DNA of 64,000 nucleotides from Pseudomonas tritici (GCF_014268275.3 NZ_CP077084.1:3658001-3722000); one strand, 5' to 3'; positions 34,441 through 43,768 are shown, numbered from the stretch's first letter. The notes: generated by a model from the sequence alone, not told the origin. Translations and numbers: made by a program.

Positions 34441-35394
34441 ATGACCGCCACCGTTCTGGTCCTGGTAGAAACCATCAACGAATACCTGCCCATCATCGAG
34501 AGCAATGACTTTCACGTGATCCTGGCGCCGACGCCCACCGAACGCGCCGAAGCCATCAAAGCCCATGGCAGCCAGATCAACGCCGTACTGACCCGTGGCC
34601 CGCTGGGTTTGTACGCCGAGGAAATCGCCGCCCTGCCGCTGCTGGAAATAATCTGCGTAATCGGCGCCGGCTATGAGCATGTTGACCTGCAGGCCGCCAG
34701 CAATCGCGGAATCGTCGTCACCAATGGCGCCGGAGTGAATGCGCCGTCGGTGGCCGATCACGCCATGGCGTTGCTGCTGTCGCTGGTGCGCGGCATCCCG
34801 CAGACCGACGCAGCCGTGCGCCGTCATGAATGGCCGAAAGTGATGCGCCCGTCGCTGGGCGGCAAGCAGCTGGGCATTCTTGGACTCGGTGCGGTGGGCC
34901 TGGAGATCGCCAAGCGTGCCGCCCTGGGATTCGGCATGGAGGTGAGTTATCACAACCGCCAGCCGCGCGACGACGTGGACTACACCTACTGCGCAACCGC
35001 CGTGGAACTGGCGCGCACCTCGGACTTCCTGATCCTGGCCACGCCCGGCGGCGCCAGCACCCGCCACCTGATTGATCGCCATGCCCTGGACGCGCTGGGG
35101 CCGAATGGCTATCTGGTCAACATCGGCCGTGGCAGCGTGGTGGTCACCGCCGACCTGGTCGCCGCCCTGGAGCAACGCCGCATCGGCGGCGCCGCGCTGG
35201 ATGTGTTCGACGACGAGCCCAAGGTGCCCGACGCGCTCAAAAAACTCGGCAACACCGTGCTCACCTCCCATGTCGCGGGCCTCTCGCCGGAAGCCGCCCA
35301 TGACACCGTGCAACGCGTGGCCGACAACCTGGTGGAATACTTCGCCGGGCGTCCGGTGCTCACGCCGGTCGCCCTGCCCCCGCCCAATAAATGA
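34441..35394 (+). CDS. D-isomer-specific 2-hydroxyacid dehydrogenase
   Basis: A 317-residue NAD(P)H-dependent dehydrogenase of the glyoxylate/hydroxypyruvate reductase type. The nucleotide-binding glycine motif GLGAVG is at 148-153 (followed by Asn/Arg-rich SYHNRQPR, which suits NADPH). Catalytic residues are Arg230 (NIGRGSVV), Glu259 (FDDEPKVP) and His277 (LTSHVAG). It probably reduces glyoxylate, hydroxypyruvate or a similar 2-oxoacid in the cytoplasm. It may be cotranscribed with the hydrolase upstream. Confidence 0.9.
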   Translation: MTATVLVLVETINEYLPIIESNDFHVILAPTPTERAEAIKAHGSQINAVLTRGPLGLYAEEIAALPLLEIICVIGAGYEHVDLQAASNRGIVVTNGAGVNAPSVADHAMALLLSLVRGIPQTDAAVRRHEWPKVMRPSLGGKQLGILGLGAVGLEIAKRAALGFGMEVSYHNRQPRDDVDYTYCATAVELARTSDFLILATPGGASTRHLIDRHALDALGPNGYLVNIGRGSVVVTADLVAALEQRRIGGAALDVFDDEPKVPDALKKLGNTVLTSHVAGLSPEAAHDTVQRVADNLVEYFAGRPVLTPVALPPPNK

Positions 35395-35523
35395 CCGATC
35401 AGGCACGCTGATCATCGTCCAACACGCTAACCTATTAAGCCGCCCCGACCTTGTCGCTGGGCGGTGGTGCGCATTAGATTAGGAAATAGTCCAAGGCCTT
35501 TAGAATAAGCAGAAGGGATAAGC

Positions 35524-36591
35524 ATGGCGCTGAACGACCAATCGACCCAGATTCGCCCAGGTGAAGAACTTGATGCCAGCCTGATCGATCCCTACCTCAA
35601 GGCTCACATCCCGGGCTTGAGCGGCACGCCTACGATCAGCCAGTTCCCAGGTGGCGCGTCCAACCTGACCTACCTGTTGGAATACCCCGGTCAGGAGTTC
35701 GTGCTACGTCGCCCACCGTTTGGGCACAAAGCCAAGTCCGCCCATGACATGGGCCGCGAATACCGCATTCTCAACCAGCTCAAAGACGGCTTTCCCTACT
35801 GCCCCAAGGCCTACGTGCATTGCACCGACGAATCGGTGATCGGTGCCGAGTTCTACGTGATGGAGCGCGTCAACGGCATCATCCTGCGCTCCGACCTGCC
35901 GGCCGAGCTGGGCCTGGATGCCGCCAAGACCGAGGCGCTGTGCAAGAGCTTTATCGACAAATTCGTTGAACTGCATCAGGTGGACTACAGCGCCTGCGGC
36001 CTGGCGGATTTGGGCAAACCCGAAGGCTACGTTGAACGCCAGATCCGTGGCTGGAGCGATCGCTACGAAAAGGCTCTGACCCCCGACGCGCCACGCTGGG
36101 ATGCGGTACGCGCCTGGCTGAATGAAAAAATGCCCGCCGACCACCCGACGTCAAGCATCGTGCATAACGACTACCGCTTCGACAACGTGATTCTTGACCC
36201 GCATAATCCGATGCAGATCATCGGCGTGCTGGACTGGGAACTGACCACCCTCGGCGACCCGCTGATGGACCTGGGCAACACCCTCGCCTACTGGATCGAA
36301 GCCGCTGACCCTGCGCCGGTGCAACTGATGCGCCGTCAGCCAAGCAACGCCCCCGGCATGCTCACCCGCCGCCAGTTCGTCGATTACTACGCTGAACGCG
36401 CGGGCCTGCAGATCGACAATTTCGACTTCTACTACACCTACGGCCTGTTCCGCCTGGCCGGTATCGTGCAGCAGATCTACTACCGCTTCTTCCATGGCCA
36501 GACCCAGGACAAACGCTTTGCGCAGTTCATTCAAATGAACAAGCTGCTGGAGCAAATGAGCCTGAATGTCATCGGTAAATCAGCCCTCTAA
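35524..36591 (+). CDS. Aminoglycoside phosphotransferase-fold protein (ACAD10-like kinase)
   Basis: A 355-residue APH-family kinase-like protein. The active-site loop SIVHNDYRFDNVILD (catalytic Asp and Asn) and the metal-binding VLDWELTTLGDPLMDLGN are intact, and the P-loop-like FPGGASNLTYLL with FVLRRPP follows the usual N-lobe pattern. It resembles proteins related to the kinase domain of ACAD10, associated with fatty-acid or hydroxyacyl-CoA metabolism, rather than antibiotic resistance enzymes. The SDR gene starts 9 bp downstream, so the two form an operon. Confidence 0.87.
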   Translation: MALNDQSTQIRPGEELDASLIDPYLKAHIPGLSGTPTISQFPGGASNLTYLLEYPGQEFVLRRPPFGHKAKSAHDMGREYRILNQLKDGFPYCPKAYVHCTDESVIGAEFYVMERVNGIILRSDLPAELGLDAAKTEALCKSFIDKFVELHQVDYSACGLADLGKPEGYVERQIRGWSDRYEKALTPDAPRWDAVRAWLNEKMPADHPTSSIVHNDYRFDNVILDPHNPMQIIGVLDWELTTLGDPLMDLGNTLAYWIEAADPAPVQLMRRQPSNAPGMLTRRQFVDYYAERAGLQIDNFDFYYTYGLFRLAGIVQQIYYRFFHGQTQDKRFAQFIQMNKLLEQMSLNVIGKSAL

Positions 36592-36600
36592 GGAACCCTC

Positions 36601-37368
36601 ATGTCCAAGACCAACCTGTTCGACCTCGATGGCAAGATCGCATTCGTTTCCGGCGCCAGCCGTGGCATCGGTGAAGCGATCGCCAAGTTGCTGGCCCAAC
36701 AAGGCGCTCACGTGATCGTTTCCAGCCGCAAGCTGGAAGGCTGCCAGCACGTGGCTGATGCAATCATCGCCGACGGCGGCAAGGCCACCGCCGTGGCCTG
36801 CCACATCGGCGAGATGGAGCAGATCACCCAAGTGTTCGCCGGCATTCGCGAACAGTTTGGTCGCCTGGATATCCTGGTGAACAACGCTGCGACCAACCCG
36901 CAATTCTGCAACGTGCTGGACACCGATCTCGGTGCGTTCCAGAAGACCGTTGACGTGAACATCCGTGGCTATTTTTTCATGTCGGTGGAAGCCGGCAAGC
37001 TGATGCGCGAAAACGGCGGCGGCAGCATCATCAACGTAGCGTCGATCAACGGGATTTCGCCGGGTGTATTCCAGGGCATCTATTCGGTGACCAAGGCCGC
37101 TGTGATCAACATGACCAAGGTGTTCGCCAAGGAATGCGCCGAGTTCGGCATTCGTTGCAACGCCCTGTTGCCGGGCCTCACCGACACCAAGTTCGCCTCG
37201 GCCCTGGTGAAGAATGACGCAATCCTGAAAATGGCCCTGGCGCAGATCCCCCTCAAGCGTGTGGCGGATCCAAGCGAGATGGCCGGCGCGGTGCTGTTCC
37301 TGGCCAGCGATGCATCCAGCTACACCACGGGTGTGTCGCTGAATGTGGATGGCGGTTTCCTGTCCTGA
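36601..37368 (+). CDS. Short-chain dehydrogenase/reductase
   Basis: A 255-residue classical SDR. The cofactor motif is VSGASRGIGE (17-26), NNAA is at 94-97, and the catalytic Ser148, Tyr161 and Lys165 are in NVASING and YSVTKAA. The C-terminus GVSLNVDGGFLS is typical of beta-oxidation-type and FabG-like SDRs. Position after the ACAD10-like kinase gene suggests a role in hydroxyacyl or alcohol oxidation within the same pathway. AAGGAA precedes the ATG by 6 bp. Confidence 0.9.
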   Translation: MSKTNLFDLDGKIAFVSGASRGIGEAIAKLLAQQGAHVIVSSRKLEGCQHVADAIIADGGKATAVACHIGEMEQITQVFAGIREQFGRLDILVNNAATNPQFCNVLDTDLGAFQKTVDVNIRGYFFMSVEAGKLMRENGGGSIINVASINGISPGVFQGIYSVTKAAVINMTKVFAKECAEFGIRCNALLPGLTDTKFASALVKNDAILKMALAQIPLKRVADPSEMAGAVLFLASDASSYTTGVSLNVDGGFLS

Positions 37369-37398
37369 AAGCCGCACTCTATGTGGGAGCTGGCACAT

Positions 37399-37842
37399 TC
37401 AAGCATTCGGCGGCTGCTGCCGAAAGCTCACCGCCAGGCGGTTCCAGCCACTGATGCTGGACACCGCCATGGTCAGGTCCACCAGCTCCTGCTCACTGAA
37501 TTCCACGCGTACAGCCGCGTACAATTCATCCGATACCGTCGAGGTCGGCAGCGTCGCCACCGATTCACTCCAGGCGAGTGCCGCCTTTTCCCGTGCCGTG
37601 AAAAACGGCGAGTCACGCCATACGCACAACGCGAACAAGCGTCGCTCGGTTTCGCCGCGCTGGCGCGCCGCCATTGAGTGCATGTCTGTGCAAAACCCAC
37701 AGCCGTTGAGCTGCGAGACACGAATCTTGATCAGCTCCAGCAAGGGCTTTTCGATGGACAAACCAAAGGTTGTCGCCTCCAGCATCAGCATGCCCTTGAG
37801 CGCTTGCGGCGAGGCGGTGTAGTAATCGAGGCGAGGTTCCAT
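37399..37842 (-). CDS. Carboxymuconolactone decarboxylase / AhpD-like protein
   Basis: A 147-residue all-helical protein with the AhpD-type redox motif in QLNGCGFCTDMHS (CxxC plus His), expected to act as a thiol-dependent peroxidase or related disulfide enzyme. The start MEPRLDYYTASP is used; 11 extra residues upstream are not family-like. It is divergent from a MocR regulator (154 bp), which is likely to control it; this pairing is common in Pseudomonas. Confidence 0.87.
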   Translation of the reverse strand: MEPRLDYYTASPQALKGMLMLEATTFGLSIEKPLLELIKIRVSQLNGCGFCTDMHSMAARQRGETERRLFALCVWRDSPFFTAREKAALAWSESVATLPTSTVSDELYAAVRVEFSEQELVDLTMAVSSISGWNRLAVSFRQQPPNA

Positions 37843-37996
37843 GGAACGGTTCTCTGGCGTAGGGCGCAATGACAAACCAGCCTAGAGTCCGCAAGGCATA
37901 AGCCCTATAGCCAATCAGCCGGTTTATGCGCAGACCATTTTGAGCCTGTCACGCAGGCGCGTAATCTTGGCAAAGAGTGAATGCCCGGGATAAGAC

Positions 37997-39430
37997 ATGG
38001 AACTGCACGTTGTGATCAACGGCCGCAAGGATCTGGCCGAACAGTTGTACCAACAGCTGCACGAAGCCATCGGCTCCGGACGCCTGGCCGCTGGCGCGCA
38101 ATTGCCGCCCAGCCGCTTGCTTGCCGAGCAACTGGGCATATCGCGCAAGACCGTGTCCGACACCTACGCCACCCTCACCTACGAAGGCCTGCTGGTCGGC
38201 AAGACGGGCCGTGGCACCTTCGTCAACGCCCGCGCACCGCAGTCCGAACGCCTGCAAACCGCCACCGACCTGGCCTGCGCCGCCAACCTGGCGAAGTGGC
38301 AGTCGCTGCCCTCGCCCATGCGCCACCCCACGCGCGACAGCACGCTGCGTTACGAATTTATCGGCGGTGCCACCAGCCGCAACCAGTTCCCCCAGGATGA
38401 ATGGCGGCGCTGCACCCAGGACGCGCTGCGCCGGATTGCCCAGAACAGTGGGTTCTACAGCCAACCCGAAGGCTTGCCTGCGTTGCGCAGTGCAATCGCC
38501 GGGCATATCGCGTTCTCGCGCGGCGTGAAATGCCGCGACAGCGACATCATCGTCACCAACGGCGCACAGCAGGCGCTGGATTTGATCGCACGCGTGGTGC
38601 TGGAACCGGGCAGCATTGTCGCCATGGAAGACCCCGGCTACAGCCCCGCACGCCAGTTGTTCATGGCAATGGGCGCCAACGTTGCCAGTGTGCCGGTGGA
38701 TGCACAGGGCATTCGCGTCGACCAGATTCCCGACGGCACGCGGCTGATCTACGTGACGCCCTCACATCAGTTCCCCCTTGGCATGCCCATGAGCCCGCCA
38801 CGCCGTGAAGCCTTGCTGGCGCGGGCGCTAGAGCTGGGCGCGATCATTATCGAGGACGACTACGACAGCGAGTTCCGCTACGAGGGGCGCCCTACCGACT
38901 CCCTGCAAAGCATGGACACCCGTGGCCTGGTGACCTACGTCGGCACCTTCTCGAAAACGTTGCTGCCCGAGCTACGCCTGGGCTACGCGGTGCTGCCACC
39001 GGCGATTCATGGCGCGGTGCTCAAAGCCAAGCAATTGACCGACCAGCACAGCTCGACACTGCCGCAATGGGCATTGGCCAAATTCATCAGCGAAGGCTAC
39101 CTGCTCAAGCATATCCGCCGCTGCCACACGGTCTATGCCGGGCGCCGCGAGCGCATCCTGCAGCGCTTGGCGGGGGATTTGTCGCCGTGGTTCGACGCCG
39201 TGCCGACCGTGGCCGGGTTCCACATGGCTGCATTGTGCAAGGTGCCGGTCAACATCCCGCTGCTGATGGAGCTGGCGCGGCAGGTCGAAGTGGGTCTGTA
39301 CCCCCTGGATGTGTTCTTCCACGACGCTCCGGTACGTCCTGGCCTGATCATCGGCTTCGGCGCCATCGAAACCCTGGACATCGACCCGGCGCTGGACAAG
39401 GTCCGCGATATTCTCCAGCAGATTGGCTAG
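37997..39430 (+). CDS. MocR/PdxR-type GntR-aminotransferase regulator
   Basis: A 477-residue MocR regulator. The GntR winged helix spans about 10-80 (QLPPSRLLAEQLGISRKTVS, ending GRGTFVN) and the aminotransferase-like domain about 115-470. The PLP Lys is in YVGTFSKTLLPELRLGY and the ring-contacting Asp in IIEDDYDSEFRY. PLP-responsive control of the divergent AhpD-like gene is the likely role. An inverted repeat GCATAA / TTTATGC (37896-37929) lies in the shared gap. Confidence 0.9.
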   Translation: MELHVVINGRKDLAEQLYQQLHEAIGSGRLAAGAQLPPSRLLAEQLGISRKTVSDTYATLTYEGLLVGKTGRGTFVNARAPQSERLQTATDLACAANLAKWQSLPSPMRHPTRDSTLRYEFIGGATSRNQFPQDEWRRCTQDALRRIAQNSGFYSQPEGLPALRSAIAGHIAFSRGVKCRDSDIIVTNGAQQALDLIARVVLEPGSIVAMEDPGYSPARQLFMAMGANVASVPVDAQGIRVDQIPDGTRLIYVTPSHQFPLGMPMSPPRREALLARALELGAIIIEDDYDSEFRYEGRPTDSLQSMDTRGLVTYVGTFSKTLLPELRLGYAVLPPAIHGAVLKAKQLTDQHSSTLPQWALAKFISEGYLLKHIRRCHTVYAGRRERILQRLAGDLSPWFDAVPTVAGFHMAALCKVPVNIPLLMELARQVEVGLYPLDVFFHDAPVRPGLIIGFGAIETLDIDPALDKVRDILQQIG

Positions 39431-39514
39431 GCGGTTTTCCGCTGGATTGGTCATTGGTCACCCAGGCGCTGCGGCGTAGGGTGAAGAGGTCTCGAATGAC
39501 TTGGAAACCTCGCC

Positions 39515-39916
39515 ATGAAACGACTGCTCGCCAGCGCGCTGATGTTCACCTCGCTCACCGCCTTTGCCCACGAACCGGTTTACAACCAGGAATCGATCAA
39601 GGTTCTGCAAGAGCACGCGCTGACCAATGTGCCCGGCAAGAAAACCATCCTGCTCACCGTCGATTATGCCCCCGGCCAGGCCACTGTGCCCCATAGCCAC
39701 ACCGGCACCGCCGTGGCTTACGTGCTGGAGGGCGTGGTGACTTCGCGGGTGAATGAGGAGAAGGCGAAGACCTACACAGTGGGTGAGTCGTTCTACGAAC
39801 CGGCGGGTTCGCGGCACTTTGAATCGAGCAATGCCAGCCAGACAAAACCGGCCAAGTTGCTGGTGGTGATGGTGTTGGATGACAAGGCTGAGGTGCTGAC
39901 ACCCCTTCCACACTAA
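39515..39916 (+). CDS. Secreted cupin-domain protein
   Basis: A 133-residue protein with a signal peptide (MKRLLASALMFTSLTAFA, cleaved before HEPVY) and one cupin_2 barrel: the first motif includes TVPHSHTGTAVAYVLEGVV and the second GESFYEPAGSRHFESSNA. The metal ligands (His, His, Glu-like, His) are mostly present. Function is unknown; quercetinase-like and sensory roles exist in the family. It stands 84 bp after the MocR gene. Confidence 0.83.
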   Translation: MKRLLASALMFTSLTAFAHEPVYNQESIKVLQEHALTNVPGKKTILLTVDYAPGQATVPHSHTGTAVAYVLEGVVTSRVNEEKAKTYTVGESFYEPAGSRHFESSNASQTKPAKLLVVMVLDDKAEVLTPLPH

Positions 39917-39952
39917 TCAGCCACACCACCACCCCCCTGTGGGAGCAGGGAT

Positions 39953-40582
39953 TCAGGGCCGCTTGAACTGCCGCCGCAGCGTTTCAATTCGCGGCCGGCA
40001 ATAGCAGCCTTCCAGATGATCATTGACCATCCCCATCGCCTGCATCAGCGCATACATCGTGGTCGGGCCGACAAACGTCCAACCCCGCTTCTTCAGGGCT
40101 TTCGACAAACGTTCGGAAGCCGGTGAGGTGGGGTTACCCGTCCAGTAAGCCATGTCCACCAAGGCCGGGCGCTCATCGTCAGCGGGCTCAAACGCCCACA
40201 ACCACCGTGCCAGCGAGCCGGTCTCCTCCACCAACTCACACGCCCTGCGCGCATTGTTGAGGGTGGACACGATCTTCGCGCGATTACGCACGATGCCCGG
40301 GTCCTGCATCAGCCGCTCGATATCCGCCTCGCCGTACTGCGCCACCCGGCGAAAATCAAAACCTTCGAACGCCGCGCGAAACTGCTCGCGTTTGCGCAGG
40401 ATGGTGATCCAGGCCATGCCTGCCTGAAAACCTTCCAGGCAGATCTTCTCGTACAGCTGGATGTCATCCGCTACCGGCACGCCCCACTCACAGTCGTGGT
40501 AATGCGGGTATTCCGGCGCTGCGGTGCGCCAGGTGCAATGGGTGCGCCCGGTTTCGTCGGTGGTCAGTCCTGGCTGGTCCAT
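39953..40582 (-). CDS. tag: DNA-3-methyladenine glycosylase I
   Basis: A 209-residue base-excision-repair enzyme that removes 3-methyladenine from alkylated DNA. TagI features are present: zinc ligands Cys in RTHCTW, His in YPHYHDCEWG, and His and Cys in NDHLEGCYC; the catalytic Glu region FEKICLEGFQAGMAW-like reads LYEKICLEGFQAGMAWITIL. The N-terminus is about ten residues longer than the E. coli protein. It is a single gene between the cupin and dctA. Confidence 0.93.
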   Translation of the reverse strand: MDQPGLTTDETGRTHCTWRTAAPEYPHYHDCEWGVPVADDIQLYEKICLEGFQAGMAWITILRKREQFRAAFEGFDFRRVAQYGEADIERLMQDPGIVRNRAKIVSTLNNARRACELVEETGSLARWLWAFEPADDERPALVDMAYWTGNPTSPASERLSKALKKRGWTFVGPTTMYALMQAMGMVNDHLEGCYCRPRIETLRRQFKRP

Positions 40583-40668
40583 CTATCACCTCATAGGCCG
40601 AGCGGCGGATGATAAGCGAAAAAAATCCCGCCCCGCCAACCGCTCAAGCATCGCCCTCACCGACCAAC

Positions 40669-40735
40669 TGGTCAGACCGGGACCCGTCAACTGGCAAATA
40701 ATGACTTGTTATTTCAAAAATACCTGGCCTAGACT
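40669..40735 (+). promoter_or_regulatory. Candidate FCD-regulator operator and promoter for dctA
   Basis: TGGTCAGACCG (40669-40679) has a 4+4 dyad GGTC-A-GACC like the operators of FadR/LldR-type GntR proteins. It lies 26 bp upstream of a possible sigma70 promoter, TTGTTA (40706-40711) and TAGACT (40730-40735), spacing 18 bp. Two FCD-type regulator genes follow dctA, making one of them the natural candidate. Confidence 0.45.
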
Positions 40736-40814
40736 GGCCCCGCACTGGACTTACCGGTATGACCACAACAATTAAGCCCTGGAACCACCAGGGCACCGAA
40801 TAGAGATCCCTCCC

Positions 40815-42125
40815 ATGCTCAGATGGTGCTCGCGTTCGATTTTCCTGCAAGTCGTGATCGGCCTGATGTTAGGCATAATCTGCGGCCTGGCCCTTCCCGA
40901 ATTCTCCTCGCAACTCAAACCCTTGGGCGACGGCTTTATCAAGCTGATCAAGATGCTGATCGGCCTGATCGTGTTCTGCGTGGTGGTCAGCGGCATCTCC
41001 GGCGCCGGCGACCTGAAGAAAGTCGGACGCATTGGCCTCAAGTCGGTGATCTACTTTGAAGTGCTGACCACCATCGCCCTGGTGATCGGCCTGATCATGG
41101 CCTTCAGCACCGGTATCGGCACTGGCGCCAATATCCACCTGGAACAGCTCTCCTCCGCCGGCCTCAATGAACTGGCCGACAAGGGCCAGCACATCAAGGG
41201 CACCAGCCAATTCCTGATGGACCTGATCCCCAACTCGGTGATCGGCGCTTTCGCCGAGAACAACGTGTTGCAGGTGCTGCTGTTCTCGGTGCTGTTCGGC
41301 AGTGCGCTGAACCTGGTGGGCGAAGCGGCCTCCGGCATCACGCGGCTGATCAATGAACTGAGCCACGTGATTTTCCGCATCATGGGCATGATCGTGCGCC
41401 TGGCGCCAATCGGCGTATTCGGCGCGATCGCCTTCACCACCAGCACCTACGGCCTGGACTCGCTGCAACATCTGGGCAGCCTGGTGGGCCTGTTCTACCT
41501 GACCTGCTTCGCTTTCGTCGCGCTGATTCTCGGCTTGGTGATGCGCGTGTCGGGGCTGCGCATGTGGCCGCTGCTCAAGTACCTGCGTGAAGAACTGCTG
41601 ATTGTCATGGGCACCGCCTCTTCCGACGCCGTGCTGCCGCAGGTCATGCGTAAACTTGAGCACCTGGGTATTGGCAGTTCCACCGTCGGCCTGGTGATTC
41701 CAACCGGGTATTCGTTCAACCTCGATGGCTTTTCGATCTACCTGACCCTGGCCATCGTGTTTATCGCCAATGCCACCGGTACACCGCTGTCGATGACCGA
41801 CCTGATGACCATCTTGCTGGTGTCGCTGATTACCTCCAAGGGTGCCCACGGCATTCCAGGGTCGGCCCTGGTGATTCTGGCGGCCACGCTTACGGCGATC
41901 CCGGCGATTCCGGTGGTGGGCCTGGTGCTGGTGCTGGCGGTGGATTGGTTCATGGGCATCGGCCGTGCATTGACCAACCTGATCGGCAACTGCGTCGCCA
42001 CCGTGGCCATTGCCCGCTGGGAGAAAGACATCGATATCCAGCGTGCCAACAAGGTCCTCGATGGTCACCAAGGCTACGCCTTCCAGGCGAAGAAACCGGT
42101 GCTGCCGGCGCATCAGGAGTTCTGA
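40815..42125 (+). CDS. dctA: C4-dicarboxylate:cation symporter DctA
   Basis: A 436-residue inner-membrane transporter of the DAACS family that imports succinate, fumarate, malate and similar acids. Hallmarks are FIKLIKMLIGLIVFCVVVSG, the Ser-rich re-entrant loop MGTASSDAVLP, VIPTGYSFNLDG and the second hairpin TSKGAHGIPGSA. The N-terminus matches DctA after the ATG with a CCTCCC-flanked weak ribosome site. Two FCD regulator genes follow and may act on it. Confidence 0.9.
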   Translation: MLRWCSRSIFLQVVIGLMLGIICGLALPEFSSQLKPLGDGFIKLIKMLIGLIVFCVVVSGISGAGDLKKVGRIGLKSVIYFEVLTTIALVIGLIMAFSTGIGTGANIHLEQLSSAGLNELADKGQHIKGTSQFLMDLIPNSVIGAFAENNVLQVLLFSVLFGSALNLVGEAASGITRLINELSHVIFRIMGMIVRLAPIGVFGAIAFTTSTYGLDSLQHLGSLVGLFYLTCFAFVALILGLVMRVSGLRMWPLLKYLREELLIVMGTASSDAVLPQVMRKLEHLGIGSSTVGLVIPTGYSFNLDGFSIYLTLAIVFIANATGTPLSMTDLMTILLVSLITSKGAHGIPGSALVILAATLTAIPAIPVVGLVLVLAVDWFMGIGRALTNLIGNCVATVAIARWEKDIDIQRANKVLDGHQGYAFQAKKPVLPAHQEF

Positions 42126-42142
42126 GCAAGCGACACGGTTCA

Positions 42143-42175
42143 AATGTGGGAGCTGGCTTGCCAGCCTCCCACATT
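42143..42175. repeat. REP hairpin after dctA
   Basis: AATGTGGGAG-CTGG-CTTG-CCAG-CCTCCCACATT is a nearly perfect palindrome of the REP family, 18 bp after the dctA stop. It could also stabilise the dctA message 3' end. Confidence 0.85.
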
Positions 42176-42226
42176 GGCTCAACGCCAGTTTAATTATTGT
42201 ATTTGCAACTTAAAGGAGTGTACGAC

Positions 42227-42928
42227 GTGATCAGCACCTCAACCGTCGTCAATTCAGTCGTAGAAAAACTGCGCGCCGCACTCAAGCGGGGCCAGTGGCG
42301 ACGCGGCGAAATGCTCCCCGGCCAGCGCGAACTGGCCGAACAAATGGGCATCAGCCGCCCCAGCCTGCGCGAAGCCGTGATCGTCCTGGAAACCCTTGGC
42401 CTGGTGCGCTCCATGCCCGGCAAAGGCGTGGTGGTGCTGGAGACCAGCGTCAGCGAGCCGCAATCCAGCGACGCCGTGGCCGACGCCAGCCTGGAAGATA
42501 TCCTGCAACTGCGCTACACCCTTGAACCCTTCATCGTCGGCCTGGTGGCCCAATCCATCAGCAGCAAAGAGGTCGGCCAATTGCGCCTGACCTTGATGGA
42601 CATGCGCGAAGCCCTCGACGCCGGCGACGCCGAAGCCGGCATGAACGCCTACATCGACTTCCATGAAGAACTGTTCGCCCTGACCTCCAACCCGATCTTC
42701 CAGAACGTGGTGCAGCAAACCAGCAATGCCCTCAAGCAAAGCGCCCAAGTGCTGCGCAACTCGCCCGAGCACCTGGCGGAGCGCCTGCGAGAGAACGAGG
42801 CCGTGGTGCGCGCCATCCGCAACAAAAACAGCGCCCTGGCCAGTGCGGAAATGCGTCGGCACATCCTTCAGGAAGGCCTGCGCATGGGCATTCGTTTGAA
42901 CATCCCGGACGACCATCTGGGCAGCTGA
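42227..42928 (+). CDS. GntR/FadR-type (FCD) transcriptional regulator
   Basis: A 233-residue regulator: winged helix at about 10-75 (LPGQRELAEQMGISRPSLREAVI, then GKGVVVLE) and a helical FCD ligand domain with the metal-binding Asp/His pattern (IDFHEELF, RRHILQEG). FCD domains sense carboxylic acids, which suits the neighbouring dctA. The GTG at 42227 is chosen because AAGGAG lies 8 bp upstream; a longer frame from 42197 has none. The next regulator gene starts 17 bp downstream. Confidence 0.87.
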   Translation: MISTSTVVNSVVEKLRAALKRGQWRRGEMLPGQRELAEQMGISRPSLREAVIVLETLGLVRSMPGKGVVVLETSVSEPQSSDAVADASLEDILQLRYTLEPFIVGLVAQSISSKEVGQLRLTLMDMREALDAGDAEAGMNAYIDFHEELFALTSNPIFQNVVQQTSNALKQSAQVLRNSPEHLAERLRENEAVVRAIRNKNSALASAEMRRHILQEGLRMGIRLNIPDDHLGS

Positions 42929-42945
42929 CTTTCTGGAGACAGGCC

Positions 42946-43632
42946 ATGACCGCTCACGCGCTGCAACGCGATCCCATCCTCCCTGCCCTGCGCCTGGTCG
43001 CCGGTAAAAAGCCTTCGGTGGACGACATCTACCCGCAGCTGTTCGACGCCATCCTCGAACAACGCATTGCCCCGGCCAGTCGTTTTACCGAAGAAGGCCT
43101 GGGCGAAATCTTTGGCGTGAGCCGCAGTGTGATTCGCCGGGTCCTGGCAAAACTGTCCCATCAGCAAGTGATCATCCTGCGCCCCAACCAACGGGCCCAG
43201 GTCGCCGCGCCGGACCCGCAGCAAACCCGGCAAATTCTCGAAGCACGGCGCCTGACTGAAATGACCGTGGTGCAACTGGCCTGCGCGCACGCCACACCGA
43301 CCCAGGTACGCCAGTTACGCGAGCTGATTGCCCGCGAGCGCGAGTGCATCGAGCGCGACCAGCGTGGGCCGGCGATTCGGCTGTCGGGAGAGTTTCATCT
43401 GCAATTGGCAGCGATGGCGCGCAATGCACCGCTGGCGCAGTTCCTTAACAGTTTGGTGCCGCTGACGTCGTTGATCATTGCCCAATACGAAGCAAAAGCC
43501 TGCACGTATTGCGCGTGGCAGGAACATGCGGCGATTGTGGATGCAGTGGAGCAGCGTGACTCAACTACCGCGGTGGCGCTGATGACCCAGCATCTGGACC
43601 ACCTGGAAACTAAATTACTGAAGCACCACTGA
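42946..43632 (+). CDS. Second GntR-family FCD regulator
   Basis: A 228-residue GntR regulator with a winged helix (GLGEIFGVSRSVIRRVLAKL, then LRPNQRAQVAAPD) and an FCD domain (GEFHLQLAAMARNAPL, WQEHAAIVDAVEQRD). The recognition helix differs from that of the upstream regulator, so the two probably bind different sites. TGGAG lies 8 bp before the ATG and the two regulators should be cotranscribed. The target and ligand are unknown. Confidence 0.86.
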   Translation: MTAHALQRDPILPALRLVAGKKPSVDDIYPQLFDAILEQRIAPASRFTEEGLGEIFGVSRSVIRRVLAKLSHQQVIILRPNQRAQVAAPDPQQTRQILEARRLTEMTVVQLACAHATPTQVRQLRELIARERECIERDQRGPAIRLSGEFHLQLAAMARNAPLAQFLNSLVPLTSLIIAQYEAKACTYCAWQEHAAIVDAVEQRDSTTAVALMTQHLDHLETKLLKHH

Positions 43633-43656
43633 CCCCAAGGTAGATGGAGATCAAAA

Positions 43657-43684
43657 TGTGGGAGCTGGCTTGCCTGCTCCCACA
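43657..43684. repeat. REP hairpin between regulator and gdhB ends
   Basis: TGTGGGAGCTGGCTTGCCTGCTCCCACA, a complete REP palindrome with a short loop. Confidence 0.85.
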
Positions 43685-43720
43685 GTTGCCCTGCATCGTT
43701 TGTCAGAAGGTGTTCCAACA

Positions 43721-43758
43721 AAAAGCCCCCGAATCTCACGATACGGGGGCTTTTGTTT
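43721..43758 (-). terminator. Rho-independent terminator, bidirectional
   Basis: AAAAGCCCCCG / CGGGGGCTTTT stem with a 12-nt loop. T-rich tails occur on both strands, so it can end gdhB transcription and also the regulator message from the other side. Confidence 0.9.
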
Positions 43759-43768
43759 TACCGCTTGA

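Noticed and set aside
35524..36591. Phosphotransferase as an aminoglycoside-resistance gene
   Set aside because: Sequence resembles the ACAD10-like metabolic branch, and it sits in an operon with an SDR gene.
40869..42182. 437-codon open frame opposite dctA
   Set aside because: His/Gln-rich low-complexity translation, typical of antisense to a membrane-protein gene.
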